DNA of 64,000 bases from Brooklawnia sp937867175 (GTDB lineage: Bacteria; Actinomycetota; Actinomycetes; Propionibacteriales; Propionibacteriaceae), in contig DAISIR010000003.1 in assembly GCA_036821905.1 (NCBI GenBank), positions 1 through 64,000 of the forward strand, read 5' to 3'. The notes beneath the pieces were generated by a model. It was given only the letters and a program-made list of their open reading frames with translations. It was not told the origin of the DNA and ran no database searches. Both the position numbers and the translations under genes were made by a program. This document shows positions 16,432 through 25,596 of this stretch, one piece after another; positions within the stretch are counted from its first letter, which is position 1, and each line of letters opens with the position of its first letter.

Positions 16432-19008
16432 ATGCTTGGGTACATGGCGTCGACGTCTCCCCTTCCCGGCCCGGCATCGGGCCGCCCGGGCAGACGGACG
16501 CACGCCGACCGGAGCCTGCTTCCCCGGCCGCGCTTGGTCGAACGGGTGCTCTCCACCCCGCCCGCCGGCCTCTGTCTGGTCGAAGCCCCACCAGGTTACG
16601 GTGGCACCACCCTGCTGGCGATGGCGGCCGAGCGGGTGAGTCGCGCCGCGTGGCTGTCCCTCGATGCAGCAGACTCCCCTGCGTCCTTCGCTGCCCGGCT
16701 GCTCACGGCACTGGGGGCGCCAGCAAGTGCTACGTCCGACGACGCCGTCGGCCAGGCCCAGCTCCTGCTCGACGCGCTCGACCGGACCGGACCGCTGTTC
16801 GTCGTCATCGCCGACCTCGACCCGGCCACCCACGCCGCTCTGCTGCCGGTGCTGCAAGACCTGGTTGATCTGCTCCCCGCCCACGTGCGGCTCGCGCTGC
16901 GCACGCGACCGGGAAACACGCTCGAGCTCGCGCGGATCACCCGCCAGGGACGTCTGGTCCTGATCGGCGCCGCAGACCTGCGACTCACCCCCAACGAGGC
17001 CGGTGACTTCCTCACCATGGCCGCGCCCACCATCCCGGCCCCCAGACGCGCCGAACTCGTCGCCACGGCACACGGCTGGTGGGCGGCCCTCAGCGCTGCG
17101 GTGGTGGCGGCCGGCAGCCAGCCCCTCGACGATCCGGTGGCCTGGCTGCTCGGGCCAGGCCTGGAGTTGCTCTTCGGCGACGAAGTGGATCGCCTTGCCC
17201 CCGCCGACCGCGACCTGCTGATCACCACCAGCGTGCTGGACGTGCTGACCGCGGCGGCCTGCGACGCCATCACCTCCCGCAACGACAGCGCGGACGCCCT
17301 GGCACGGCTGTCCCGGGCGGGGCTGCTGGAACGCGACCGGCTAGCCCACCGGGTGGCCCATCCCCTGCTCAGCGAGCTGTTGCGGCGACGCTTGGGGCAG
17401 CGTCCCCAAGCTGAGCGCGACGCCCACCTGGCGGCCGCCCGCTGGTATGCGGCGACCGGCGACTTCGAGGCCACGATCACCCAGCAGTTCCGAGCCGGCG
17501 ACGTGGTCGAGGCGCTGGGGCTCCTGCGCAACCAGCTGCCAGCTCTGCTGGACGGTGGTCATGCCGAAGCCGTGCGCGCCTGGTATGACAACACCCTCCA
17601 GACCGACTTGGTCGACGAACAGGCGCATCTGCTGGGTGCCGCCTGGGCCGACCTGATGGCCGGCGACCTGGCCGGCGCGCAGCCGCGGGTGTACCGGCTG
17701 CTCGACATCGTGGCATCGCTGCCGCCGGAACCAGCCTCGGTTGCGGCCAGCCCGGTGCTGGGCTCCAGCAGGTGGCTGCGGGCGGAGACCGAACTCATCG
17801 CCGCCTACGTGGACGGCTGGACCGGTGGCATCGCCGGGATGCGGGCCCGGCTGGTGCAGGCGCGCGCCCATTTCGGCTCCGATTGGGACCGGATGGCACC
17901 CCAGGTTGCCGCCTTCCTGCAGGTGCGCAGCCATCTGTGGACCGGCGACATCGTGGGCGGCCGGGAGTTGCTGCTGGAGGTCATCACCCGGACCGGGACG
18001 AAGGAGTACCTGCGGCAGGTCTTCGTGCCCGCGCTGCGGGCACTGCTGGCAGCCCAGGACGGACGCGCCCGGCAGGCGACCAGCCAGGCAGCGGAGGCGC
18101 TGGCTTGGATCGCGGCCGCCGGCAGGGTCAGCAAACTCGACGAATGCGACGCACTGCTGGCCCGCGGGCTCGCCCTGATCGACCTGGACGACGCGGTCGC
18201 CGCCGCTGCCGACGCGGTCCGCGTCCGGGAGCTCGCCGGCGCCGCCGGACACGTCTCGTGGAGCGTGCTCGCCCATGTCACCCTGGCCCGCGCCACCGCG
18301 GCCGGCGCCGACCTGCGGCGCACGGAGACGGCCTTGCAGGACGCCCGCGCGCTGCTCGCAGCCCGCGCCCCGCAGTCCCAGCTGCGCGCCGTGGTGGATC
18401 TTGCCGAAGCCGAGGCGCTGTTCGAACTCGGCAAGCTGGATCGTGCCGAGCGGGCGGCCCGTCGCGTCCCGGACGGATCGGTGCGCGCAGTGCTGTCCGC
18501 CCGGTTGCACGTTGCGCGGCATGGCGCCAGGGCAGCCGAGTCGCTGCCCGAGATCCGGCCCGCCAGCCGTCGTGGCGTGCTGCAGCTGCAGGTGCTGAAG
18601 GTGGCGGCGCTGGCCCGAACCCGGCCCGTCGAGGCCGAGGCTCGGCTCCTCAACGTCGCCGAAACGGCCCACGGGTTGGGCCTGCTGCGCATTCTGACCG
18701 CAGCACCCGCGGAGGTCTTCTCAGTGGCGGAGCGGGTGGCCGCCCACCACGACTCGTCCGCCGCGTCGGTCCTGCTCCGGGCGACAGGCCAGCCGACAGG
18801 CGGCGGCCACGGCGTCCCCCCGATCCGGCTCAGCCCCGGCGAGGGCGAGCTGCTGGAGTTGCTCAGCCACGGCGGCAGCACGGTGGACGCCGCCGCCGCG
18901 CTCGGCGTCTCAGTCAACACCGTCAAGACGCGGCTGCGGCGGTTGTACGCCAAGCTCGGCGTCCATGACCGGGAGGCTGCCCTCAAGGCAGCGGCGCGGC
19001 TGCCCTAG
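16432..19008 (+). CDS. Large LuxR-family (LAL/MalT-like) transcriptional regulator
   Basis: An 858-residue STAND-type regulator: N-terminal NTPase-like domain (~30-300), a helical TPR-like middle, and a C-terminal LuxR HTH (~800-858: IRLSPGEGELLELLSHG ... VSVNTVKTRLRRLYAKLGV). The P-loop reads EAPPGYGGTTLL; the lysine expected in GxGKTT is replaced by glycine, so ATP binding may be weakened. By family it senses an effector and activates transcription from tandem or inverted repeats. Paired GGGTGACA motifs upstream of its own gene and of the neighbouring units are the likely targets. ATG 16432 or ATG 16444 could be the start; neither has a strong ribosome-binding site. It overlaps the end of the convergent ATPase gene by 26 bp. 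Confidence 0.85.
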   Translation: MLGYMASTSPLPGPASGRPGRRTHADRSLLPRPRLVERVLSTPPAGLCLVEAPPGYGGTTLLAMAAERVSRAAWLSLDAADSPASFAARLLTALGAPASATSDDAVGQAQLLLDALDRTGPLFVVIADLDPATHAALLPVLQDLVDLLPAHVRLALRTRPGNTLELARITRQGRLVLIGAADLRLTPNEAGDFLTMAAPTIPAPRRAELVATAHGWWAALSAAVVAAGSQPLDDPVAWLLGPGLELLFGDEVDRLAPADRDLLITTSVLDVLTAAACDAITSRNDSADALARLSRAGLLERDRLAHRVAHPLLSELLRRRLGQRPQAERDAHLAAARWYAATGDFEATITQQFRAGDVVEALGLLRNQLPALLDGGHAEAVRAWYDNTLQTDLVDEQAHLLGAAWADLMAGDLAGAQPRVYRLLDIVASLPPEPASVAASPVLGSSRWLRAETELIAAYVDGWTGGIAGMRARLVQARAHFGSDWDRMAPQVAAFLQVRSHLWTGDIVGGRELLLEVITRTGTKEYLRQVFVPALRALLAAQDGRARQATSQAAEALAWIAAAGRVSKLDECDALLARGLALIDLDDAVAAAADAVRVRELAGAAGHVSWSVLAHVTLARATAAGADLRRTETALQDARALLAARAPQSQLRAVVDLAEAEALFELGKLDRAERAARRVPDGSVRAVLSARLHVARHGARAAESLPEIRPASRRGVLQLQVLKVAALARTRPVEAEARLLNVAETAHGLGLLRILTAAPAEVFSVAERVAAHHDSSAASVLLRATGQPTGGGHGVPPIRLSPGEGELLELLSHGGSTVDAAAALGVSVNTVKTRLRRLYAKLGVHDREAALKAAARLP

Positions 19009-21721
19009 CCTCACCACGACGGCGGCGTACGGCCTTGCCCAGCTCGACAACGGCCGCGAAGGACAACGACAGGCCCAGCACCACCAGCCACTGACCCATC
19101 GTCAGCCCGGTGGTCAGCAGCAGCCGCTGCAATGGGCCCAATTCCGTCGCCAGCACCGTAATGACCACGCCGGCCACCGTCAGCAGGGCCGGCATCACCA
19201 GTGCACCGGTGAAGGCGGACGCAGCAGGCTTGCGCATCACGAACCCGGCGAACGCGGTGGACAGCGCCATCACGGCGAACCCCATCGTCACCGACGCGGT
19301 GGCGTGGTCGGCCGACGGCGCGTCGGGGCCGAAGGCCACCGGCAGCAAGGCAAGCACCCCCCACCAGACGCCGAGGACAATCCACCAAACCGCATTCTGG
19401 CGCCCGAAGATCTTCTCCCGAGGATCACGCGGTGGCCGGTCCATCAGGCCGGGCTCCACGTCGTCCAGGGAGATGACCACCACTGGAATGACGGCCAGGG
19501 TGAAGTTGAGGAACAGCACCTGCAACGGCAGCAGCGCAACCCCTGAGTTCACGTTGAACGCCGTCGCCAGCAGGAACATCGTGACCAGCCCGAACAGCTG
19601 GGTGAGCTGGTAGCCGATGTAGGCGGTGATGCGGGAGAAGATGCCGCGTCCCAACTCGACCGCATGCACCAGCGTGGCGAAGTTGTCGTCGGTGAGGATC
19701 ATCTTGGCTGCCTGCTTGGAGACCTCGCTGCCCGAGCCCATCGCCACCCCGATGTCGGCCTGCTTGAGGGCTGCGGCGTCGTTCACCGCGTCACCGGTCA
19801 TGGCCACCACGCTGCCGTCGGCCTGGAGCAGTTGCACCAGCCGCATCTTGTCCTCGGGCGACACCCGACCGAACACCTGGGTTTCGGGGATGCGGTCGTG
19901 CAGCTCGGCGTCGGAGGACGCCGAGAACTCCGCGCCCGTCATACCGCCGGGCGGCAGGCCCAGCTCGGCGCCGATCGCCTCAGCGGTGACCAAGTGGTCG
20001 CCGGTGATCATCCGCACCGTGATGCCGGCCCGGTGCGCCACCCGAACCGCCTCGATCGCCTCGGGCCGCAGCGGGTCGATGATGCCGACCAGCCCGAGGA
20101 AGACCAGGTCACGCACTGCCCCCATCGGGTCCAGCGCCACGTCTGGCTGGGCGCTCAGCGGCATGGGACGCACGGCCACCGCCATCACCCGCAGCCCCTG
20201 CCCGCCGAGGCGAGCGTTGGCGATGTCGATCTCTCGCCGCGCCTGCGTGATCGGTACCGGCTGGCCGTCGGGCCCCAGGGCTACGGCGCACCGGTCGAGG
20301 ATCACATCGGGCCCGCCCTTGACCAGCGCCACCACGGACTCGGCGCCACGGAACGGCAGCACGTGGAAGGTGGCCATGAACTTGTAGTCGGAGTCGAACG
20401 GCACGGTGGCGATCCGCGGGTAGCAGCGCCGGGTCTCGCCGACGCTGACACCCAGCTTCTCAGCCAGGACGACCAGCGCGGCCTCGGTGGGGTCGCCCAC
20501 GATCTCGCCCCGGCGGTTCACCGTGGCGTCGCTGGCCAGCGCGCAGACGAACGCAAGGCCCTCGAAGTCCGCGGCCGGCGCGCCGGCCACCCCCCGGATG
20601 GCGCCCACGCTCGCGTAACCCTCGCCGTCGACCTCGTACCAGGAACCGGCGTGGTAGACCGCCCGGGCGGTCATCTGGTTCAAGGTGAGGGTGCCTGTCT
20701 TGTCGGTGTTGATGTGGCTGGTGGCGCCGAGGGTCTCGACGTCGGTGAGGTTGCGGACGATCGCCTGCGCCTTGGCCAGTTGCTGCGCGCCCATGGCGAG
20801 CATCGACTGGACGAAAGTGGGCAGCCCGGTGGGGATCGCCGAGACGGCCATGGCCACCCCGAGGAACATCAGTTCGGCGAACGACATGCCACGGATCAGG
20901 CCCACCACCAGGATGACCGCCAGCGTCCCCCAGGCCACCATGCCGAGTTTGCGGGTGAGGTCGTCGAGTTGGCCTTGCAGGGGCGACCGGGTGCGCTGCA
21001 CGGTGGTCAGCATCGTCGCGATGCGGCCCACTTCGGTGTCCATCCCGGTCGCGGTGACGATCATCGTCCCGCTGCCGCGGGTGACCGAGGTGTTCTGGTA
21101 AAGCATGTCGGCGCGGTCGCCGAGCGCCACGTTCCCACCGCTGACCGGGGTGGCGGCCTTCGGGACCGGGGCGCTTTCGCCGGTCAGTGCAGCCTCCTGG
21201 GCTTCCAGGCTCGCGGCAGTCGCCAGCCGTCCGTCCGCCGGCACCAGGTCGCCTGCTTCGACGGCGACCAGGTCTCCCGCCACCAGTTCGGCGGCGGCGA
21301 TCATCTGCAGCTTGCCGGCCCGGACCACTTTGGCCTGGGGCACCTGCAGATCCGCCAGCGCCGCCACGCTGGCACGGGCCTTCAATTCCTGGTTGGCGCC
21401 GAGCACCACGTTCAGCACCACCAGCGCCGCCACCACCCAGGCAGTGGTGGCCTGCTGAATCACGATGCTGATGACCCCCACCAGGATGAGCATCAGGTTC
21501 ATCGGATCCCGCACCTGTGACAGGGCCACGGCGACCACTGACGGTTTCGCGTCCTCGGTCAGCAGGTTGGGGCCGTGCTCGCGCAACCGGCGGGCGGCTT
21601 CGGCGTCGCTGAGGCCGCTGCGGGCGTCGGTGCCCAAGGCGACGGCGACCGCGGCGGCCTCCAGCAGGTGCCATTCGGCGGGGGGCGTCTCGCCGCGGAC
21701 GGTGGTGGGTGTCTGCGTCAC
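18983..21721 (-). CDS. P-type cation-transporting ATPase (type II-like, atypical motifs)
   Basis: A 912-residue ion pump with an N-terminal cation-ATPase domain, the actuator motif LTGESAPV, the phosphorylation site INTDKTGTLT, the hinge VVAMTGDAVNDAAAL and about ten transmembrane helices. Three motifs deviate: SAIPTGLPT has Thr where the Ca-type pumps have Glu in PEGLP, and the hinge reads TGDAVNDAAAL where TGDGVNDAPAL is usual. Ion specificity cannot be assigned. The GTG start at 21721 is supported by AGGAGG; an in-frame extension upstream crosses the divergent Vps62 gene. Its promoter region shares three GGGTGAC repeats with that gene. Confidence 0.88.
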   Translation of the reverse strand: MTQTPTTVRGETPPAEWHLLEAAAVAVALGTDARSGLSDAEAARRLREHGPNLLTEDAKPSVVAVALSQVRDPMNLMLILVGVISIVIQQATTAWVVAALVVLNVVLGANQELKARASVAALADLQVPQAKVVRAGKLQMIAAAELVAGDLVAVEAGDLVPADGRLATAASLEAQEAALTGESAPVPKAATPVSGGNVALGDRADMLYQNTSVTRGSGTMIVTATGMDTEVGRIATMLTTVQRTRSPLQGQLDDLTRKLGMVAWGTLAVILVVGLIRGMSFAELMFLGVAMAVSAIPTGLPTFVQSMLAMGAQQLAKAQAIVRNLTDVETLGATSHINTDKTGTLTLNQMTARAVYHAGSWYEVDGEGYASVGAIRGVAGAPAADFEGLAFVCALASDATVNRRGEIVGDPTEAALVVLAEKLGVSVGETRRCYPRIATVPFDSDYKFMATFHVLPFRGAESVVALVKGGPDVILDRCAVALGPDGQPVPITQARREIDIANARLGGQGLRVMAVAVRPMPLSAQPDVALDPMGAVRDLVFLGLVGIIDPLRPEAIEAVRVAHRAGITVRMITGDHLVTAEAIGAELGLPPGGMTGAEFSASSDAELHDRIPETQVFGRVSPEDKMRLVQLLQADGSVVAMTGDAVNDAAALKQADIGVAMGSGSEVSKQAAKMILTDDNFATLVHAVELGRGIFSRITAYIGYQLTQLFGLVTMFLLATAFNVNSGVALLPLQVLFLNFTLAVIPVVVISLDDVEPGLMDRPPRDPREKIFGRQNAVWWIVLGVWWGVLALLPVAFGPDAPSADHATASVTMGFAVMALSTAFAGFVMRKPAASAFTGALVMPALLTVAGVVITVLATELGPLQRLLLTTGLTMGQWLVVLGLSLSFAAVVELGKAVRRRRGEARAAAPLP

Positions 21722-21784
21722 TTCCGGACCTCCTGGGCGCTGTATCCTCCCAGCTTCCACGGAAGCCACCGCCGGCGGGTACGT

Positions 21785-21815
21785 GGGTGACACCCGCGGG
21801 TGACCGGCGGGTGAC
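21785..21815. promoter_or_regulatory. Three tandem GGGTGAC repeats between ATPase and Vps62-like genes
   Basis: GGGTGAC occurs at 21785, 21798 and 21809, that is, spaced 13 and 11 bp. The block lies 64-94 bp ahead of the ATPase start (minus) and 53-83 bp ahead of the Vps62-like start (plus). It is probably a shared activator site for the LuxR-family regulator. Confidence 0.68.
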
Positions 21816-21867
21816 CCATCCGGGGCGATACCGTGCTGGTGACGCGCCGCGGGGCGATGCTTACACC

Positions 21868-23661
21868 ATGCCGATGCCTTCATCGCGAGCCGCGGACCTG
21901 GCACTGCTGCGCCGCTTCGAACCCGTCCTGCGCCTGACCGCGGGAGAGATCTTCCTGCCCGTCTGCGTGGCGGACTACCTGCGCCCCGCCGAACTCGTGG
22001 CCGCGGCCGGCTCCGATCCGGCGACCATCCTGCTGAACCGCGGTGAGGTGACCCCTGAGTCTCTCGCCGCCTGCGGGCGCGACGCCCCAGACGATGCCGC
22101 GCTGTCACTGCGCTACGTTGAGCGGCCACTGACCTGGCGGGAGGTCCGCAGCTGGCGCCGGAACGGCGGCCAGCCTGCGTTCCGGCCGGTCAGCCGCACC
22201 GCCGCCGTCGGCATGGTGGCGCGCCTCATCGCGGCACTGATACAACTCACCCTCATCGTCCGCGGGACAGTCCCCGGGGGGTGGACTGCGGCAGCCGCCG
22301 AACTGTCGCGCGCCTTCGACGGCCACTGCACCTACTACGGGCGGGTGACCCGCGACGGGGGCTACCTCGTCTTGCAGTACTGGTTCCTGTATCCGATGAA
22401 TGACTGGCGGTCATCCTTCGGCGGCGTGAACGACCACGAGGCGGACTGGGAGCAGGTGACGCTCTTCCTCACCGATCAGCCGGACCCCGAACTGGCGTGG
22501 GTGGCGTTCTCCAGCCATGACGAGGTGGGCGCCGACCTGCGCCGGCGTCCCGACGACCCGGACCTCACACTGGTCGGCGAGCACCCCGTGGTCTTCGTGG
22601 GGGCCGGCTCGCACTCGGGGACCTACCTCCCGGGTGAATTCCTGATCACGATCGCGCCCGATCTGCCGCGCCCGCTGGAGGCGATCCGCCGCTCCGTCGC
22701 CCGGATCCTGCCGTGGTCTGCCGGCGCCGGCACCGGCGCCGGCACCGGCATCGGCATCCCCTACATCGACTATCACCGAGGCGACGGACTGTCCATCGGC
22801 CCGGGCATGGATCGCCAGTGGGATGCCCAGCTGATCGACGACGAGACTGCATGGGTGCGGGACTACCGCGGGTTGTGGGGCCTGGACACCCGGGATCGCT
22901 TCGGCGGTGAACGCGCCCCCGCCGGCCCGCGGTACGAACGCGACGCGACCGTGCGCCCGTCCTGGGCCCAGCCCGTCGCGTGGGCCGACCTCGACGGCGT
23001 CCCGCCCAGCAGCGAACACGCCGCCGCGCTGTGGCAGGCACGCGACGCGCAGGTGCGCCGTCGCCTTGCCGCTGTGGACGACGACCTGCAGGCGGCACGC
23101 GAGGACCTGCGGGGCGCGAGCGTCACGGACCTGGCGGCTGGGCGTGCACGTCCGGGCAGCGCCGCCGCCGCGGCCCGGCGACGCGTGGCGGAACTGCGGC
23201 TGGAGGCCACCGGCCTGCGCACCGACCTCGACGCTGCGGGCCGGCTACGCGGACGCCCCCTGCCGCAAACCGATCCCCACTCGCATCTGCGGCACCGCGC
23301 ATTGCCGTTGTCCGCAGCCAGCCTCGGCGCCTCGCGGCTCCTAGGTGCCTGGGCTGCGCTCTCGGCCGGACTGCTGATGGGGGCGCTGGGCTGGCTGCTG
23401 GTCACCGACCAGCCCAACCTGCTCGCGTGGTCGGTTGGCATCGTGGCGGCCATGCTGGCGATCGAGGCGTTGCTGCGACGCCGGCTGGTCGGTTTGGTGT
23501 TGCGAGTCACCCTCACCGCAGCCGCGGGCATCGGCGCGCTGTGGCTGGTGCGGTTCTCGCTGGCGAACCTGCAGCTCGCCGCCGGGTTGTTGCTGCTACT
23601 CGCCGCGGTCTACCTGATCGCCCGGGCCGCTGCGGAGGCGTTCGGCCGCCGCAGCGGGTGA
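21868..23661 (+). CDS. Vps62-like protein with C-terminal membrane anchor
   Basis: A 597-residue protein. The N-terminal ~330 residues carry the Vps62-like pattern VLQYWFLYPMNDW ... NDHEADWEQVTLFL ... FSSHDEVG ... VVFVGAGSHSGTYLPGEF. A charged, probably coiled-coil segment (~370-440, WQARDAQVRRRLAAVDDDL onward) follows, and then four hydrophobic helices (~470-590). The biochemical role of the Vps62-like domain in bacteria is unknown to me. ATG 21868 was chosen; the in-frame extension upstream crosses the ATPase start. Divergent from the ATPase gene, with the next GGGTGACA pair overlapping its stop codon. Confidence 0.7.
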   Translation: MPMPSSRAADLALLRRFEPVLRLTAGEIFLPVCVADYLRPAELVAAAGSDPATILLNRGEVTPESLAACGRDAPDDAALSLRYVERPLTWREVRSWRRNGGQPAFRPVSRTAAVGMVARLIAALIQLTLIVRGTVPGGWTAAAAELSRAFDGHCTYYGRVTRDGGYLVLQYWFLYPMNDWRSSFGGVNDHEADWEQVTLFLTDQPDPELAWVAFSSHDEVGADLRRRPDDPDLTLVGEHPVVFVGAGSHSGTYLPGEFLITIAPDLPRPLEAIRRSVARILPWSAGAGTGAGTGIGIPYIDYHRGDGLSIGPGMDRQWDAQLIDDETAWVRDYRGLWGLDTRDRFGGERAPAGPRYERDATVRPSWAQPVAWADLDGVPPSSEHAAALWQARDAQVRRRLAAVDDDLQAAREDLRGASVTDLAAGRARPGSAAAAARRRVAELRLEATGLRTDLDAAGRLRGRPLPQTDPHSHLRHRALPLSAASLGASRLLGAWAALSAGLLMGALGWLLVTDQPNLLAWSVGIVAAMLAIEALLRRRLVGLVLRVTLTAAAGIGALWLVRFSLANLQLAAGLLLLLAAVYLIARAAAEAFGRRSG

Positions 23662-23675
23662 CACCGTGGGTGACA
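23656..23675. promoter_or_regulatory. Tandem GGGTGACA repeat ahead of the AI-2E family permease
   Basis: Two exact copies of GGGTGACA start at 23656 and 23668, 12 bp apart, 43-62 bp upstream of the permease start. The first overlaps the stop codon of the Vps62-like gene, so the permease seems to have its own regulated promoter. Confidence 0.68.
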
Positions 23676-23717
23676 GCGCCGATGTCTCCCACGGCGGCGC
23701 GTTCCTACGCTGACGCC

Positions 23718-24920
23718 ATGTCACAACCCCTCGCCCCGCTCGACGCCACGTCCTCAGCCCCGCCCGCGTGGGTTCCGGTACTCATCCGGCAGACGATCTG
23801 GCAGGTGGTGTGGATCGGGCTTGGTATGACCGTGCTGGTCCTGTCCGTGCTGAAGGCCCGCTCCATCGTGAGCATGCTGGTCATCGCCCTGTTCTTCAGC
23901 ATCGCGATGGACCCGGCGGTCACGTCCCTGCACGTCAAACGCGGCTGGAAGCGCGGTCCGGCGACGGTGGTGGTCTTTGCTGTCGTGCTGGCCTCGGTGA
24001 TCCTGCTGTTCACAGTCCTCATTCCGGCCCTCGTCCAGGTCGCCGACCAGATCGGTGCTCGGCTCCCCGGCTGGGTGGCCTCGATCGAGGCCTTCCTCGG
24101 GCGTGACTCCGGTGGCAGCGCCAATCAGGACCTGGCCGCCCAACTGGACGCGGCGATCACGGCTTGGCTGCATGAGAATGCCACCAAGGTAGTGGGGCTG
24201 GCGAGCAGCGGCGTGGGCCTGGTCTTCCAGCTGCTCACCACGGCAACGTTCACCTTCTACTTGGCCGCCGACGCACCACGGATCCGTCGCGCAGTCCTCG
24301 TCCGACTGCCGCCCGCCAAGCAGGAACGGCTCGGGTGGGCCTGGGACACCGCTATCAAGCAGACCGGCGGGTACTTCTACTCCCGGATGATCCTGCTGGT
24401 CATCAACGCGGCCCTCTACTTCTTCGTCATGGTCGCCGTCGGGGTCTCCTGGCTGGTGGCGTTGCCGCTGTCGGTCTTCCAGGCGTTCTTCGCCGAATTC
24501 ATCCCCGTGGTGGGCACCTACGTGGGTGCCGCGATTCCCGCCGTGGGCGTCCTCGGCACCCTCGGGGCCTGGCAGGCAGTGGTCCTGGTGGTGTGGACGA
24601 TCCTCTATCAGCAGGTCGAGAACATGTGGCTCAGTCCCAAGCTCAGCGCCCGGTCGATGGAGATCAACGGTGGAGTGGCCTTCGGTGCGGCTCTGCTCGG
24701 CGGTGCGGTCGCCGGCCCGATGGGCGCGTTCATGGCGATGCCGGTGGCCGCGCTGGTGACCTCGTTCCTCGGCAACTACGTGCGCCGCTACCCGCTGGCG
24801 TACGTGTCGCCCTACGACAACTTGGACGACACCACCACCCCCGAACCCATCGAGACTGGCGAGGAGCCGGGCGAGCGCGGCCGGGGGATGTCCGGTTCGG
24901 GGACCCCTGACTGCGATTGA
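23718..24920 (+). CDS. AI-2E family transporter (PerM-like membrane protein)
   Basis: A 400-residue protein with about eight transmembrane segments and family motifs in VVTSLHVKRGWKRG-like and FAEFIPVVGTYVGAAIPAV ... YQQVENMWLSPKLSARSMEINGGVAF regions. The family was named for autoinducer-2 export but also includes Na+/H+ antiporter-like members, so the cargo here is uncertain. ATG 23718 is the first start after the GGGTGACA pair. Its end is 17 bp from the convergent DUF1214 gene. Confidence 0.85.
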   Translation: MSQPLAPLDATSSAPPAWVPVLIRQTIWQVVWIGLGMTVLVLSVLKARSIVSMLVIALFFSIAMDPAVTSLHVKRGWKRGPATVVVFAVVLASVILLFTVLIPALVQVADQIGARLPGWVASIEAFLGRDSGGSANQDLAAQLDAAITAWLHENATKVVGLASSGVGLVFQLLTTATFTFYLAADAPRIRRAVLVRLPPAKQERLGWAWDTAIKQTGGYFYSRMILLVINAALYFFVMVAVGVSWLVALPLSVFQAFFAEFIPVVGTYVGAAIPAVGVLGTLGAWQAVVLVVWTILYQQVENMWLSPKLSARSMEINGGVAFGAALLGGAVAGPMGAFMAMPVAALVTSFLGNYVRRYPLAYVSPYDNLDDTTTPEPIETGEEPGERGRGMSGSGTPDCD

Positions 24921-24937
24921 CCAGTTGACAAGGGATG

Positions 24938-25596
24938 CTACGTCGGCGTCCCCGGCCGGACGACGCGCACGCTGGGTCTGGGATTGTCATTCGCGACCAT
25001 GTACCGGTAGGAGAAGAGCCCCTCGTGCAGGCCGCCGGTCTGGATCCAGTTCGGGTGTCCAGGGTCTTCGGCCGAGATGTAGATCGTGTAGGTCCCGTCG
25101 GGGTTGAAGGTCAGGTCCTTGGCCGTCAGGTAGCAGCGAAAAGCCAGTTGGCGACGCCCTCCGGTCGCTCCCGGGAAACAACGATCTCGAAATCCCCGCC
25201 CGAATCAACCACCAGACCGTCCTGCGCCAACTGCGCCGACGGCGCATTGAAGCCCTGCACCTGGCGGTAGAGCTGCATCCCGAAGTAGGCGGCGTCGCCC
25301 AGGTTACCGCGGACGCGGTAGCTGTGGCGGGGGCTGACGGGCGTCGTCAGATAGACCGTCCACGGGCTGTCGCCGGCTGTCTTGCGGCCGTGGGCCATCC
25401 AGTCGGTGAAGGCAGGCCGGGCCGGGTCGGCCTTGAAGATCCACATCTCCTGGGCCAAGCTGTAGGCGCTCACCAACGACAGCAGCGCTCGCTCGCGCTC
25501 GGCTTCGTCCAGCTTGGCGACGACGTCCTGCACAGCCTTGGCGGTGGACGCAAACGTGGCGTCCAGCGTGCGTACGGTATCCAATGGGTCGCTCAT
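24938..25596 (-). pseudogene. DUF1214-domain protein, frameshifted
   Basis: The first frame (25596 to a stop at 25126) encodes MSDPLDTVRTLDATF ... DGLVVDSGGDFEIVVSRERPEGVANWLFAAT, ending where DUF1214 proteins normally continue. A one-base shift near 25140 restores YLTAKDLTFNPDGTYTIYIS ... GGLHEGLFSYRYMVAND and a stop at 24938, giving a full-length domain of ~219 residues. DUF1214 proteins are of unknown function. The ATG overlaps the MFS gene by 4 bp, and this is the last gene of the MBL - DUF2252 - MFS - DUF1214 operon. A base deletion or sequencing error is more likely than programmed frameshifting, as no canonical slippery site is visible. Confidence 0.7.

Noticed and set aside
22720..22757. 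GGCACCGGCGCC-type short tandem repeat
   Set aside because: It encodes a Gly-Ala-Thr linker within the Vps62-like gene in frame; a codon-level repeat and not a CRISPR or regulatory array.
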